Assembly: GCF_013488225.1 (NCBI RefSeq)
Contig: NZ_CP041239.1
Coordinates: forward strand, 248,001-312,000
Direction: 5' to 3'
Length of the DNA: 64,000 nt
From: Sinorhizobium mexicanum
Lineage (GTDB): Bacteria > Pseudomonadota > Alphaproteobacteria > Rhizobiales > Rhizobiaceae
The position numbers were made by a program, and so were the translations under genes. Shown piece by piece: positions 45,730-55,651 of this stretch. How positions within the stretch are numbered: the stretch's first letter is position 1; every line of letters begins with the position of its first letter. Below the pieces are notes generated by a model. That model was not told where the DNA came from. It ran no database searches and was given only the letters and a program-made list of their open reading frames with translations.

Positions 45730-46185
45730 ATGGCTTTCACGTTAAAGATCAACGGCACCCCCCATGAGGTCGATGTCGATGGCGACACCCCGCTGCTGTG
45801 GGTGTTGCGCGATGTGCTCGGAATGACCGGGACCAAGTTCGGATGCGGCCAGTCGCTTTGTGGCGCCTGCACCGTGCACCTCGACGGTCAGGCGGTCCGC
45901 TCCTGCCAGACACCGGTCGACAGCATCGGCGGCAGCGCGGTCACCACGATCGAGACGATCGGCGACACGCCGCAGGGCGCGGCCTTGCAGAAGGCGTGGC
46001 TGGAGCTGGAGGTGGTGCAGTGCGGCTATTGCCAGTCCGGCCAGATCATGTCGGCGGCGGCACTGCTGAAGGGCACGCCGAAGCCAACGGATGACGACAT
46101 CGACGCCGCAATGTCGGGCAATGTCTGCCGATGTGGCACCTATCAGCGCATCCGCGCTGCGATCAAGCACGCTGCGGGAGTTTGA
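45730..46185 (+). CDS. 2Fe-2S subunit of an aldehyde/isoquinoline oxidoreductase
   Basis: A 151-residue iron-sulfur subunit of a molybdenum hydroxylase. The plant-type 2Fe-2S site is [17 protein letters not shown], with its fourth Cys in VRSCQTPV. The second 2Fe-2S site is in the helical domain: [18 protein letters not shown] and [16 protein letters not shown]. This matches the IorA type (isoquinoline 1-oxidoreductase alpha) of small two-subunit enzymes. It starts 90 bases after the quinone reductase; the large subunit follows after 5 bases. Cytochrome c subunits that often accompany it are absent. Confidence 0.93.
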   Translation: MAFTLKINGTPHEVDVDGDTPLLWVLRDVLGMTGTKFGCGQSLCGACTVHLDGQAVRSCQTPVDSIGGSAVTTIETIGDTPQGAALQKAWLELEVVQCGYCQSGQIMSAAALLKGTPKPTDDDIDAAMSGNVCRCGTYQRIRAAIKHAAGV

Positions 46186-46190
46186 AAGTC

Positions 46191-48398
46191 ATGGATGGGC
46201 TTATTCAGAGAGAGCAGATTGCCGATGAATCCGCGGTGTCGCGGCGCACCTTTCTTCACGGCGCAGGCTTGTTGCTTGGTTTTACGCTGACCGGTGCAAG
46301 CACGGAGTCCGTCTTCGCAGCGCCTGCTTCGCGGGTGGTCGAAAACGAGGTCACGGGTACTTTCGCGCCGAACGGATTTATACGGATCAATCCAACCGGC
46401 GCCGTGACCCTGATCATGCCGATGGCTGAGATGGGACAAGGGGTTTACACGGCGCTCTCGATGCTTCTGGCTGAAGAACTGGAAGTGAAGCTTGACCAGA
46501 TACAGGTTCAGCACGCACCGGCAAATGATGCGCTTTACGCCAACCCGTTCCTGCACATTCAAACTACAGGTGCGTCCTCCTCCGTCCGTGCCTTCTGGAC
46601 GCCGCTGCGTCAGGCAGGGGCGGTCGGTCGTAATCTGCTGATTGCGGCCGCCGCCAAGCGGTGGAATGTCGATCCGGAAAGTTGCCGGGCCATTGACGGC
46701 GCCGTGTTCGATGCGTCCGGCTCGAGGCATCTGAGCTACGGCGAACTTGCGAAGGCTGCGGCGAAATTGCCTTTGCCGCCTGTAGAAAACGTCAAATTGA
46801 AGGATCCGAAGGACTTCACCCTGATAGGCACGCGGGCCAAGCGTGTGGATTCATCGATAAAGGTTGATGGGCGCGTGCTCTACGGCATCGACGCACGACT
46901 GCCGGGTATGAAGGTCGCGGCGATTGCTATTTCGCCTGTGCTCGGTGGCAAGGCGAAAACGGTGGACGAGAAGGCCGCACTGGCAGTGAAGGGCGTCCGG
47001 CAGGTGGTCAATATCGATGAAGCTGTTGCCGTGGTGGCGGATCACATGGGTGCGGCGAAGAAGGGGCTCGAGGCTGCCGCCATCACTTGGGACGACGGGC
47101 CGAATGGCAAGGTCAGCAACGCCGACATCGTCAAGCAATTGGAAGAGGAATCCAAAAAACCGGGCGTGGTTGCCCGTAACGACGGTGACGCGGAGAAGGC
47201 CCTCGCGGAAGCGGCGCAACGGCTCGAAGCCATCTATCAGGTGCCGTTCCTGGCCCATGCGGCGATGGAGCCCATGAACTGTACCGTTCATCTGCAGAAG
47301 GATCGTTGCGATATCTGGGTCGGGACGCAGGCGATGTCGCTCACGCAGTCTGTGGTAGCCGAACTCACCGGGCTGCCAAAGGATGCGATCAAAATTCACA
47401 ATCATCTGATTGGCGGTGGCTTCGGCCGAAGGCTGGAGGCCGACGGCACGGTGCTGGCCGTCAAAATCGCCAAGCACGTCGATGGCCCGGTGAAGGTGAT
47501 CTGGAGCCGCGAGGAAGACATCCAGCACGATATGTATCGGCCTTACTACTTCGATCAACTCTCCGCCGGACTTGATGCGGCGGGCAAGCCGGTTGCCTGG
47601 AAGCATCGGATCGCCGGCTCGTCAATCACCGCTCGCTATATTCCCTATTGGTTCAAGGACGGATTAGACTTCGATGCCGTAGAAGCTGCGGCCGAGCCGC
47701 CCTATGAGCTGCCCAATATCCACGTCGACTATGTCCGGGTCGAGCCCCCTGGTGTCCGGACGGCTTTCTGGCGCGGCGTTGGACCGACTCACAATGTTTT
47801 TGTGGTCGAAAGCTTCATGGATGAGCTCGCGCATGCCGCCAAGCAGGATCCTGTCGCCTATCGCATGGGATTGCTTGGTCACAATCCGCGAGCGCTTGCT
47901 GTTCTGTCCCTTGCCGCGGAAAAAGCCGGGTGGGGATCACGACTTCCCGCACGGCATGGCCGCGGGATTTCGGTACAATTCGCGTTCGGAAGTTACCTGT
48001 CGCAGGTCGCCGAGGTCGAAGTGGCGACCGATGGTTCTGTCAAAGTCAAGCGGATCGTCTGTGCGGTCGATTGCGGCATGCACGTCAATCCCGATACGAT
48101 CGAAGCACAGGTTCAGGGCGGAACGCTTTTCGGGCTGACCGCGGCGCTCTACGGGTCAATCACTTTCAAGGATGGGCGCGTCGAGCAGAGCAATTTCGAC
48201 AGCTATCTGCCGATGCGTATCGATGAGGTGCCGGTGGTGGAGACGCACTTGATTAAGAATGCCGAAGCTCCAGGTGGCATTGGTGAAGCTCCAACATCCA
48301 TTGTCAGTGCTGCGGTGACAAATGCGATCTTCGCCGCGACCGGGAAGCGCCTGCGCAGCCTGCCGATCGATACAAATTCGCTGAAGTCGTCGTCTTAG
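46191..48398 (+). CDS. molybdopterin-binding subunit of an aldehyde/isoquinoline oxidoreductase
   Basis: The 735-residue large subunit of the IorB type. A twin-arginine signal (VSRRTFLHGAGLLLGFTL) predicts export to the periplasm together with the small subunit. Family blocks are VTLIMPMAEMGQGVYTALSM, LQTTGASSSVRAFW-like IQTTGASSSVRAFWTPLRQA, HAAMEPMNCTVHL, IGGGFGRRLEADGT, RTAFWRGVGPTHNVFVVESF and the active-site Glu region GGIGEAPTSIVSAAVTNAIF. It should hydroxylate aldehydes or N-heterocycles and pass electrons to a cytochrome or quinone. It may work with the quinone reductases upstream, by position only. Confidence 0.93.
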   Translation: MDGLIQREQIADESAVSRRTFLHGAGLLLGFTLTGASTESVFAAPASRVVENEVTGTFAPNGFIRINPTGAVTLIMPMAEMGQGVYTALSMLLAEELEVKLDQIQVQHAPANDALYANPFLHIQTTGASSSVRAFWTPLRQAGAVGRNLLIAAAAKRWNVDPESCRAIDGAVFDASGSRHLSYGELAKAAAKLPLPPVENVKLKDPKDFTLIGTRAKRVDSSIKVDGRVLYGIDARLPGMKVAAIAISPVLGGKAKTVDEKAALAVKGVRQVVNIDEAVAVVADHMGAAKKGLEAAAITWDDGPNGKVSNADIVKQLEEESKKPGVVARNDGDAEKALAEAAQRLEAIYQVPFLAHAAMEPMNCTVHLQKDRCDIWVGTQAMSLTQSVVAELTGLPKDAIKIHNHLIGGGFGRRLEADGTVLAVKIAKHVDGPVKVIWSREEDIQHDMYRPYYFDQLSAGLDAAGKPVAWKHRIAGSSITARYIPYWFKDGLDFDAVEAAAEPPYELPNIHVDYVRVEPPGVRTAFWRGVGPTHNVFVVESFMDELAHAAKQDPVAYRMGLLGHNPRALAVLSLAAEKAGWGSRLPARHGRGISVQFAFGSYLSQVAEVEVATDGSVKVKRIVCAVDCGMHVNPDTIEAQVQGGTLFGLTAALYGSITFKDGRVEQSNFDSYLPMRIDEVPVVETHLIKNAEAPGGIGEAPTSIVSAAVTNAIFAATGKRLRSLPIDTNSLKSSS

Positions 48399-48559
48399 TC
48401 CTCGACCGTCAGCCCGTGCGCGTCGCAGCGGGCACGGGATGACGGTCCGGAGCCGAGTGCCCAACTGGGAAGATTCCGTGAAAATGCGCCATCCGAGAGG
48501 TTATCTCAGATGGTGCGCGCCGCGAGGGTTGAAGCAAGGAGTTTCTAAAGGAACGCTAG

Positions 48560-48865
48560 TTGGCTGACGGTACAATCCGAGACGCCCTTGAACGTTCGAT
48601 AGACGAGTTACCCGATGACCTGCGCCGCATGGTCGTGGCCTGCGTTGCCGGCGGCTCCGGATCAGTTTGCCGAGTTGTTTGCACTCACGTCACAGACGGC
48701 GGAGGCGCGTCTGCACAACGCCCAAGCTTGCTGATTGAAGTGCTTATGCGCCAGTTAGATGCCGCCTTCGGCGGTATCTAACAGCTTGACGATAGCCCTT
48801 CCGAGCGCATTACGAACGCAGTAATGGACCGGCTTTTCCCGCGCCGGTGGCGCGTCGCGGCATGA
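48560..48865 (+). pseudogene. second remnant of an ECF sigma factor (region 4)
   Basis: Starts TTG where the relative at 33430 has ATG, and reads DALERSIDELPDDLRRMVVA. After a lost base it continues in another frame (FAELFALTSQTAEARLHN), and later in the first (LLIEVLMRQLDAAFGGI, stop, then SERITNAVMDRLFPRR). At least two frameshifts and one stop. The similarity to the 33.4 kb copy continues into the 3' flank (GCATGAAAGCGGCAAAACCG against CCTGAAAGCGGCTAAGCCG). The two are copies of one already truncated unit, about 15.1 kb apart in direct orientation. Confidence 0.75.
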
Positions 48866-48948
48866 AAGCGGCAAAACCGGCCCGCCAGTAAGCGTGCTTC
48901 TCGGCCTCTTGTGACGACCTTGAATGGCGCCGTCGTTGGCCGCGGTGA

Positions 48949-49560
48949 CTACGCGCCCCGTGCGCTCCAGAGGCGATCCAGTATTGGAAGGAGGTCCGAT
49001 GGGTTGGACCGGTGAGTTTGATCCGGATCGACTTCCGAGTAGGCGATGACCCCGTCTTGATCGACAACGAACCTAGCCGGGATTGGAAGCGTCCAGCTAT
49101 CCTCTCCGTGAAGGCTCGGCAGATCGATTCCGCTCTCCAGATGCAATGTCTGGAGCACCTCGGGAATGCGCCAACGAACGCCGAACTGCAGCGCAATCCT
49201 CCCGCCTTTGTCGCACAAGATTGGTAGCGTTACCTGCGTGGTCCTTCGGGTTCTTGCATTCTCCTTAACTGTCTGCGGCGAGATGGCGACCAGTGAAGCT
49301 CCACGTGCCTCGATTAGTGGGCGGAGTTCTTCGAGCGCCGTTAAACTGAGATTGCAACCGGGACACCAACTGCCGCTATAGAAGGTTACAAGGAGCGGAC
49401 CGCGGCGCAGTATCGACGCCGACGAGGTTTTTTCGCCATCTTGGTTGGGCAGAGAGAAGTCCGGGGCGCGTTGTCCAGCGGTTAACGCCTTCTCAGTTTG
49501 GCCGGAGGCCTTCAGGTATTCCGCAGCCTGCGCCAAGGCAATCGTGATATCAGTGGTCAT
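48949..49560 (-). CDS. peroxiredoxin-like protein (AhpC/TSA family)
   Basis: A 203-residue redoxin: GQRAPDFSLPNQDGEKTSSA, LLVTFYSGSWCPGCNLSLTA (C66, C69), VAISPQTVKEN, ILCDKGGRIALQFGVRW and the closing IPARFVVDQDGVIAYSEVDP. The CPGC site groups it with thioredoxin-like peroxiredoxins. It is a distant relative of the protein at 29781-30485. It stands alone; Dps lies 270 bases upstream on the same strand, so both may belong to an oxidant response. Confidence 0.9.
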   Translation of the reverse strand: MTTDITIALAQAAEYLKASGQTEKALTAGQRAPDFSLPNQDGEKTSSASILRRGPLLVTFYSGSWCPGCNLSLTALEELRPLIEARGASLVAISPQTVKENARTRRTTQVTLPILCDKGGRIALQFGVRWRIPEVLQTLHLESGIDLPSLHGEDSWTLPIPARFVVDQDGVIAYSEVDPDQTHRSNPSDLLPILDRLWSARGA

Positions 49561-49825
49561 TTCCGGCGTCCTGTACTCCCGACGGCTCGCGTTCTAATGC
49601 CCGAGCTCGACGATAAGGGCTTCTCCCAGTGGCGGTCATTGGCAAGTTGGAGTTATTTCGGCCCCCCGTCGCGGATCGCCCAGGCCCGACCGATGAAACG
49701 TAGACCCGCAAACATGGAAGGCCCAAATCGCGCGCGCTGCGCATCGTGCTGGACAACCGTGTATCGATGGAGAGAACCTTTTGTAGCCGCCAACAAAATG
49801 CCAATCCAACCGAACGGTCTGGGGA

Positions 49826-50341
49826 TTAAGCTCTCCTGGTCGCCTCGAACAGGAACCATGTGCGACGTTCCGCTTCGTCGATCCAGTTTTCGATCAGGCT
49901 GGCCGTGGCAACATCGCCATGCTCGACGCAGACATTGTGGGTCTCCCGCATGCGCTGGGTGAGCGTCAGGTTGTCTTCCTTCAGCTCGGCCAGCATGTCT
50001 TCGGGTGTGACGAAATCCGCATCATTGTCCTCGATATGCTTCACCCTGGCGATGTGGCCGATCGAGCGGATCGTTGTGCCGCCGATCTTGCGGGCTCTTT
50101 CCGCAATTTCGTCCGTTATTGCGGAAATCTGCGCGGCCTGCTCGTCAAGAAGGAGGTGATAATCCCGGAAATGCGGGCCCGATATGTGCCAATGGAAGTT
50201 CTTGGTCTTGACGTAAAGCGCGAACACGTCCGCCAGAACCGCAGTGAGGGCGGCCGAAATATCCTTGGTGGCGTTGCAGCCGAGATTGCTCGGCGGGTCG
50301 AGCCGTGCCTCGTGGCGCGTCCTCGCGTCTTCCATGCCCAT
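49826..50341 (-). CDS. dps: Dps-type ferritin
   Basis: A 171-residue Dps protein that oxidises ferrous iron with peroxide, stores it, and shields DNA. The ferroxidase motif is KTKNFHWHISGPHFRDYHLL LDEQAAQI (given in two parts), with further ligands in a neighbouring subunit. TDEIAERARKIGGTTIRSIG is also typical. ATG 50341 follows GGAGGGATCAAA. The usual basic N-terminal tail is short and mixed here. No PerR or OxyR gene is adjacent. Confidence 0.93.
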   Translation of the reverse strand: MGMEDARTRHEARLDPPSNLGCNATKDISAALTAVLADVFALYVKTKNFHWHISGPHFRDYHLLLDEQAAQISAITDEIAERARKIGGTTIRSIGHIARVKHIEDNDADFVTPEDMLAELKEDNLTLTQRMRETHNVCVEHGDVATASLIENWIDEAERRTWFLFEATRRA

Positions 50342-50526
50342 TTTGATCCCTCCTTCAGGATTGATGCAGTCTTGCTGTTCGCCGGGGGATGGCTGTGAAC
50401 AAGCATTTTTGCGAAATAGAGTCAGAACGTTTGCGAGGACGAGCCTTCGGACGTTAACGCGACATGGTTGGTTCCGTCTTGATAACCATTCACGATCGGC
50501 GTCACCGGCTCGCGCGCCAAAGCTCC

Positions 50527-52122
50527 CTAACTCCGCTTCAGATCCTCGACCAGCATCGCCGTGGCGTGGCGCGCGAGCGCCTGGGTCGGGGCGTTGGTAT
50601 TGCCGCTGGTGATGTTCGGCATGATCGAGGCGTCGATCACCCGGAGGCCGTCGATCCCGCGGACCCTGAGTCTCGCGTCAACCACCGCTCGCGCATCCTG
50701 ACCCATCCGGCATGTGCCGACCGGGTGATACATCGTCGACACGGCACGCTTCACCCATTCGCCGATCTCTGCGTCCGACTTGACGTGCGGGCCCGGATCC
50801 ATCTCTTCCTCGATCACCGGCGCCAATGACTCCTGGGCCATAACCTCGCGGATCGCGCGCACCGATTCCACCGCGGCCCTCAAGTCTTCTTCGTCGCCGA
50901 CGAAGTTCGGGTTGATGAGGGGCATCGACGTCGGGTCGCTGTCGGCCAACCGCACCCAACCACGGCTCTTGGGCCGAAGCACCACTAGTTCGAAAGTGAT
51001 GCCCGAGCGGTTGCCCGTCGGGCTGATTCCATCGACCGCGATGATAGGCACGTGATAGCATTGGATCGTGGGTTCGGCGGTGAAGTCTGACGGATTCCAA
51101 TGGGTAACCGTCTCGATACCGTTTCCCGCCGCCGGGCCATCCTTGGTCACGAAATAGCGCAGGCCCGCCTTCACGCTGCCGAGGCCATGCGCGGCGGCCT
51201 GGTAGCCGAGATCGCCCTTTACATAGGCACGGACTGGCACGATAGCGTGGTCGTGGAGATTTTCGCCCACCTCCGGAGAATCGACGATCACCGCGATGCC
51301 ATGCTGGCTCAGCTGCTCCGCAGGCCCAATGCCCGAGTGCATCAGGATCGTCGGGCTATGGACCGCGCCGGCCGACAGCACAACCTCGCCGGCCATGATC
51401 GTCGCGAGACCATTCCCGCTCAGCTCGACGCCGACTGCCCGCTTGTTTTCGATGAGAATGCGAACGACGGTCTTCCCGGTAAGAAGGTTCACGCGGCCCG
51501 AGGAAAGGTGCGGACGCAGATAAGCATCGACTGCACTGCAGCGGCGCTGATTTCCAACCGTAGACTGCACGAGCGAGACGCCGATCTGGCTCTTGCCGTT
51601 ATAGTCGGGATTGAAGGGGACGCCATATTCCTGGAACGCCTTGAGGCAGTATTGGTTCAGCTTGTTGACGCCCTTGGGCAGCTGAACCGCCAGGCCACCA
51701 TTGATGCCGTGATATTCGTCGTGGAAGGTGTCGTTGTCTTCCTGCGCCATGAAGACGGGCAGCAGGTCTTCATAGGACCATTTGCCGGTGTCGCCGACAG
51801 CGTCCTGCCACGCGGCGTAGTCGCGTGGCTGACCGCGGACGTAGGCCATCGCGTTGATCGAGGAGCCGCCGCCAAGCACCTTGCCCGAGGGATAGGCTCG
51901 TTTGGTGCCGTGCTGGGGAACCGTCTCGTATTTCCAGATATGCCTGCCATGCGCGAGCATTTTGGCGAAGCCGGCAGGAATGTGGATGAGTGGATCGCGA
52001 TCCGTGTCACCCGCTTCGATCAGTGCGATCGACGCATCGGTATGTTCGGCGAGATAACTCGCCACGACGCAGCCGGCCGCGCCCGCGCCAACAATGACAA
52101 TATCGTAGGCTTCCGTGGACAT
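50527..52122 (-). CDS. GMC family oxidoreductase (choline dehydrogenase-like)
   Basis: A 531-residue flavoprotein. The FAD site is YDIVIVGAGAAGCVVASYLA, followed by IHIPAGFAKMLAHGRHIWKY and the GMC signature GKVLGGGSSINAMAYVRG. The second signature GAVHSPTILMHSGIGPAEQL and the catalytic His region MYHPVGTCRMG with SGNTNAPTQALA at the end are present. It oxidises a primary alcohol; the family name does not fix the substrate. ATG 52122 follows GAGGAAG. The E2 element lies about 75-155 bases upstream of this start. Confidence 0.93.
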   Translation of the reverse strand: MSTEAYDIVIVGAGAAGCVVASYLAEHTDASIALIEAGDTDRDPLIHIPAGFAKMLAHGRHIWKYETVPQHGTKRAYPSGKVLGGGSSINAMAYVRGQPRDYAAWQDAVGDTGKWSYEDLLPVFMAQEDNDTFHDEYHGINGGLAVQLPKGVNKLNQYCLKAFQEYGVPFNPDYNGKSQIGVSLVQSTVGNQRRCSAVDAYLRPHLSSGRVNLLTGKTVVRILIENKRAVGVELSGNGLATIMAGEVVLSAGAVHSPTILMHSGIGPAEQLSQHGIAVIVDSPEVGENLHDHAIVPVRAYVKGDLGYQAAAHGLGSVKAGLRYFVTKDGPAAGNGIETVTHWNPSDFTAEPTIQCYHVPIIAVDGISPTGNRSGITFELVVLRPKSRGWVRLADSDPTSMPLINPNFVGDEEDLRAAVESVRAIREVMAQESLAPVIEEEMDPGPHVKSDAEIGEWVKRAVSTMYHPVGTCRMGQDARAVVDARLRVRGIDGLRVIDASIMPNITSGNTNAPTQALARHATAMLVEDLKRS

Positions 52123-52194
52123 CAATGTCTTCCTCATTCGTGCCATTTGTATCGTCCGGCGCAGCGCTATCGCGGTGCCGCGCTGAGATTGATT

Positions 52195-52277
52195 GGACCA
52201 TGCTTTGCAGAGTGGCCTTGCAACGTCGGCGTGTAAAATCACCTCTCGCCATAGAGTCGATAGACGATCGTTATTGC
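52195..52277 (-). repeat. E2 element copy 2, upstream of the GMC oxidoreductase gene
   Basis: On the minus strand it reads AATAACGATCGTCTATCGAC, then TATGGCGAGAGGTGATTTTA, CGTTGCAAGGCCA and CAAAGCATGGTC, aligning with copy 1 over about 80 bases. Same distance to a start codon (about 100 bases) as the other copies. Confidence 0.7.
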
Positions 52278-52384
52278 CGTTCGCCGCTTGGGCGCGATGC
52301 CGTAGCGAGGAGTGCCACGACCCACCTCGAAACCGACGTTATTGTTCTGCAGAGAAGTCTAAGCCGCGTTCAGACACGGCAACG

Positions 52385-52947
52385 GCAACATTGGCGCTGC
52401 TTCCGCAGAATCCGGTTTCGCCGGATGGCCTCGCTGTGCGCCAGCTTTGCCGCTTAGGCCACCATGCGCACCGCCATCTCCTTTCCAGACTCTCGGGGCG
52501 TGACGAGGAGATTATCGAGCATGCCCTTTCCGTTGCCGGACTCCCACACCTCGCCGACCAGGACCTCTCCCGTCTGTCTGGTGGCCAGCGTCAGAGGGCT
52601 TCGATTCCGATGGCGCTCGCGCAGGAAACTCCGCTTCTGCGTCTCGACGAGCCGACGACATATCTCGCTATCGTCCACCAGGGGAAGTGCTTGAGATTCT
52701 GAGATCACTCAACAGGGATCAGGGGCGCACCATCGTGATGGTGATCCACGATCCAAATCACACGGCCCCCTATGTGTATGATATCATTTTCGTCATCGAC
52801 GGCGGCATGCACGCGGCGGGTTCGCCGGCGGACCTCCTGCGCCCAGCATTGATCAGGACAATATTCGGCGTGGATTCGATGGTAATTCCCCATGATGTAG
52901 ATGGGAGCCCGCTATGCGTTCCGCTCGTCGCGCGCCGAGAAGATTAG
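52385..52947 (+). pseudogene. siderophore/heme-type ABC transporter ATPase, truncated and frameshifted
   Basis: Reads LPQNPVSPDGLAVRQLCRLG, DLSRLSGGQRQRASIPMALA (ABC signature) and LDEPTTYLA in one frame. After a lost G near 52685 it continues LEILRSLNRDQGRTIVMVIH and DIIFVIDGGMHAAGSPADLL. This order matches FecE/FepC-type ATPases. The N-terminal 80 residues with Walker A are missing. The H-loop region is VIHDPNH with a Leu to Pro change, a further sign of decay. No transporter partners remain. Confidence 0.85.
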
Positions 52948-53108
52948 GATCGCGAAATCAGCCGGTATGGGTAGAAAGAGAAAGGGTCGCGGATGCGGGC
53001 CTTTAGCTAAACTTAGATGCTGGTCTCGTTGCTTCCGGTGCGGCGGTTAGAGGATGCCCCGCAGGGGGTAAACCAAAAGAACTAAAACGAACCTGGAGCT
53101 TGTCGCCA

Positions 53109-53645
53109 TCAAAACGGCTTGACCACCACGAGGATGACGATGACGATCATCAGAAGCGTCGGTGCTTCGTTCATGAAGCGCCAATAGCGTGCGGAGTGCC
53201 GGTTTCCATCGCGCGCAAAGACCCGCACCGCACGGCCGAAAAATATATGCACTGCCGTCAACGCAACGACCAGCCCAATCTTTGCATGAAGCCAACCACC
53301 CTGAAATCCATGGACGGACCATGCCAGATAGAGCCCGAAAATCCACGTGAGCATCATCGCCGGATTCATGATGATCCGGAGAAGGCGGTGCTCCATCACT
53401 TTGAAAGTCTCCGACTGCACCGAGCCGGGCTCCGCGTCCGCATGGTAGATGAAGAGGCGCGGCAAATAGAAAAGGCCCGCCATCCATGAAATGACGGCGA
53501 CGATGTGTAACGCCTTGATCCAGAGGTAGAGATTGTCTGGCCGCCAGACGAACAAGCCGGCAGCCAAAAGGACGAAGAACACCATAGCCAAGTGCGCGCG
53601 CTTGCCCGCGTAGCTGCTCGCGCTGGTATCGGTCTGCTTCTCCAT
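53109..53645 (-). CDS. hemJ: protoporphyrinogen IX oxidase HemJ
   Basis: A 178-residue membrane protein with about four helices that oxidises protoporphyrinogen IX, the penultimate heme step, using the quinone pool. Conserved blocks are LYLWIKALHIVAVISWMAGL, FYLPRLFIYHADAEPGS (with conserved His), HRLLRIIMNPAMMLTWIFGL and GWLHAKIGLVVALTAVH. The first 20 residues are polar and probably cytoplasmic. It begins five bases after the hemE stop, so hemE and hemJ form one operon. In many Rhizobiales these two lie together as well. Confidence 0.95.
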   Translation of the reverse strand: MEKQTDTSASSYAGKRAHLAMVFFVLLAAGLFVWRPDNLYLWIKALHIVAVISWMAGLFYLPRLFIYHADAEPGSVQSETFKVMEHRLLRIIMNPAMMLTWIFGLYLAWSVHGFQGGWLHAKIGLVVALTAVHIFFGRAVRVFARDGNRHSARYWRFMNEAPTLLMIVIVILVVVKPF

Positions 53646-53650
53646 AGCGC

Positions 53651-54691
53651 TTATCCTCTCCAGCCATGGACGCGCTCGACCAGCGCCTTCACACGATCGG
53701 GATCCGCCTGAGGGGTGATGCCGTGCCCAAGATTGAAGATAAGCGGTCCGTTTCCGAGCGTCTGCAGAATGTCATCAATACCGTCATCGAGCGCCCTTCC
53801 GCCAGCGACAACGCGCATCGGATCTAGGTTGCCCTGCACGGGCCCCTCCTTCTGCAATTCCGCCGCAAATCGCAAAGGTACTGACCAGTCCAGCCCGATC
53901 GCGTCTGCCTGGGTGTTCCGCCTGTAATCTTTTAGCAGGTATCCGGCACCCTTCGCGAAAGCGATTATGCGCGCCTCAGGCCGCCTTGACTTTACCGACG
54001 CAATCATCCGCGCGACTGGCTTGACCGCGAAGGCTTCGAATTCCTTCTCTCCGAGCACGCCCGCCCATGAATCGAATATCTGCAAGGCGTCCGCTCCCGC
54101 ATCGATCTGCGCGACGAGATACTCCGCCGAGATATCGGCGAGAAACATAAGAAGATGCTCAAAGGTTTCCGGGTGCTTGTAAGCAAAAAGGCGGGCTGGG
54201 GCCTGATCCGCCGTGCCCTGGCCGGCGATCATATAGGTCGCCACTGTCCATGGAGCGCCGCAGAAGCCAAGCAGCGTCGTCTCCTTTGGAAGCTCGATGC
54301 GAAGACGCCGCACGGCTTCGAAAACCGGCCTGAGATGAGTGAGCACCCCCGCTCCATTGAGTAAGCGGATACCGTCTTCATCGATCGCGTCCATCTGCGG
54401 CCCATGCCCTTCGAGGAAGTGCACGTTACGGCCGAGAGCATCCGGAATGACCAGAATATCGGAGAAGAGAATGGCCGCATCAAAGCCGTAGCGTCGGATG
54501 GGCTGCAACGTCACCTCAACAGCATGGTCCGGCGAGTAACAGAGATCGAGGAAGCTCGCGAGCTTGGACCGCGTTTCGCGATATTCCGGAAGATATCGAC
54601 CTGCCTGTCTCATCAGCCACAACGGAGGCGGGACGATGGTTTCCCCGTTGAGAACCCTCATGATCTTTTGGCGCGTATCGCTCAATCGCAT
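53651..54691 (-). CDS. hemE: uroporphyrinogen decarboxylase
   Basis: A 346-residue cytosolic enzyme that decarboxylates uroporphyrinogen III to coproporphyrinogen III. Signatures are [20 protein letters not shown] near the start, [16 protein letters not shown] with the catalytic Asp, [19 protein letters not shown] and [30 protein letters not shown] near the end carries the conserved His. The family length is kept. ATG 54691 is preceded by AGGGACG. First gene of hemEJ; the region upstream is AT-rich. Confidence 0.97.
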   Translation of the reverse strand: MRLSDTRQKIMRVLNGETIVPPPLWLMRQAGRYLPEYRETRSKLASFLDLCYSPDHAVEVTLQPIRRYGFDAAILFSDILVIPDALGRNVHFLEGHGPQMDAIDEDGIRLLNGAGVLTHLRPVFEAVRRLRIELPKETTLLGFCGAPWTVATYMIAGQGTADQAPARLFAYKHPETFEHLLMFLADISAEYLVAQIDAGADALQIFDSWAGVLGEKEFEAFAVKPVARMIASVKSRRPEARIIAFAKGAGYLLKDYRRNTQADAIGLDWSVPLRFAAELQKEGPVQGNLDPMRVVAGGRALDDGIDDILQTLGNGPLIFNLGHGITPQADPDRVKALVERVHGWRG

Positions 54692-55026
54692 CGTCCCTGC
54701 ATAAAACTAACGATATTTTAGATGGTGTTCGATTCTTAAAATCGGTTTTTATAACGGACTAAAATTCATCCCCGGCCAACCCATTTGTCGCGCCTTGCTC
54801 ACAGCCGCGGCAGGAGAAACCTACAGTCTCCGAGAATTGTGGTAACGGAAGAAATATGTCGAATATCTTCAGCGGGTTATGGATCTATCCGTCTTCCGCG
54901 GATTGCTATCGTCATCAAGGAATAGAGCGGCCTGAATCTCGTCGGCTTCAGGCCGCGTCATATACCCAGTGTCAGCGTAATACCGTCGTGCGACACCCAG
55001 TGACACATCATCGACGTCATGCCCGC
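54692..55026. other. intergenic region upstream of hemE
   Basis: About 335 bases. The 80 bases next to hemE are markedly AT-rich (ATTTTAGATGGTG, TTCTTAAAATCGG) and probably contain its promoter. A weak symmetry TTTTAG...CTTAAAA could be a metal-regulator site, but I cannot assign it. No R element is seen. Homology to the 3' flank of P460 B extends to about 55000. Confidence 0.4.
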
Positions 55027-55605
55027 TTATCGGTTCAGGGGCGGATAGCCGTGCGTGTAGATCCAGTCCGACTCTTGCGCCGGCACGTGACAGGACTGGC
55101 AGTCCGTCTTGTAGTCGGTGGATGTGGTCTTCTGGGGATCAGTTGCGTCGAACCAGGCCCAACCCCAGCCGTCGCCCCAAAGCTTGTTTTCCGGAAATCG
55201 GCCGACGCTGTCTTTCACCATGACGAACCAGCCGGCCAGGGTGCCGGCACTGCTTACGGTTCCGGTTGTCATATCCTGGGTAGTCGCATGGAACACTTCC
55301 TTCACGAGAACGGCGCCGTCGGGAAAGTGACCGTCCTTGCGATATGCGGCGATGGTTCCGGGCGAGGCATAGACCACGTGCAGATCCTTTGACCCCGGAC
55401 CGTCTTCTTTCGCCACTGCCCAGCTGCCCAGCATCTGATAGGCGGTCCGATAGTCGGAAGGCACCTGCAGATTTCCCTTGTCGTCGACAACGGCTGCAGT
55501 CGTTCCTTCGTACTGTGGCCGCTTATCCATCTGTCCGTAGGCAGTGACGGCGCCGATCACGGACAATCCCGCCAGGGCGACGCCCAAGGCACCGACGATT
55601 CTCAT
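55027..55605 (-). CDS. cytochrome P460 family protein, copy B' (second gene of intact operon)
   Basis: The 192-residue duplicate of the protein at 42868-43446, with the same signal peptide and CQSCH heme site, six replacements apart. Here it lies directly downstream of A' with a 46-base spacer, which looks like the original arrangement. Its start follows AGGGAAC. Similarity to the other copy continues about 30 bases beyond the stop. The open frame upstream to 55812 is a shadow of gene A'. Confidence 0.9.
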   Translation of the reverse strand: MRIVGALGVALAGLSVIGAVTAYGQMDKRPQYEGTTAAVVDDKGNLQVPSDYRTAYQMLGSWAVAKEDGPGSKDLHVVYASPGTIAAYRKDGHFPDGAVLVKEVFHATTQDMTTGTVSSAGTLAGWFVMVKDSVGRFPENKLWGDGWGWAWFDATDPQKTTSTDYKTDCQSCHVPAQESDWIYTHGYPPLNR

Positions 55606-55651
55606 GGCACTGTTCCCTATGTTGGCGAACCGGTAGCGTTCGTTGACCATT

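Noticed and set aside
54700..54760. Irr or other iron-responsive box upstream of hemE
   Set aside because: AT-rich with weak symmetry only; it does not match the Irr or RirA consensus well enough.
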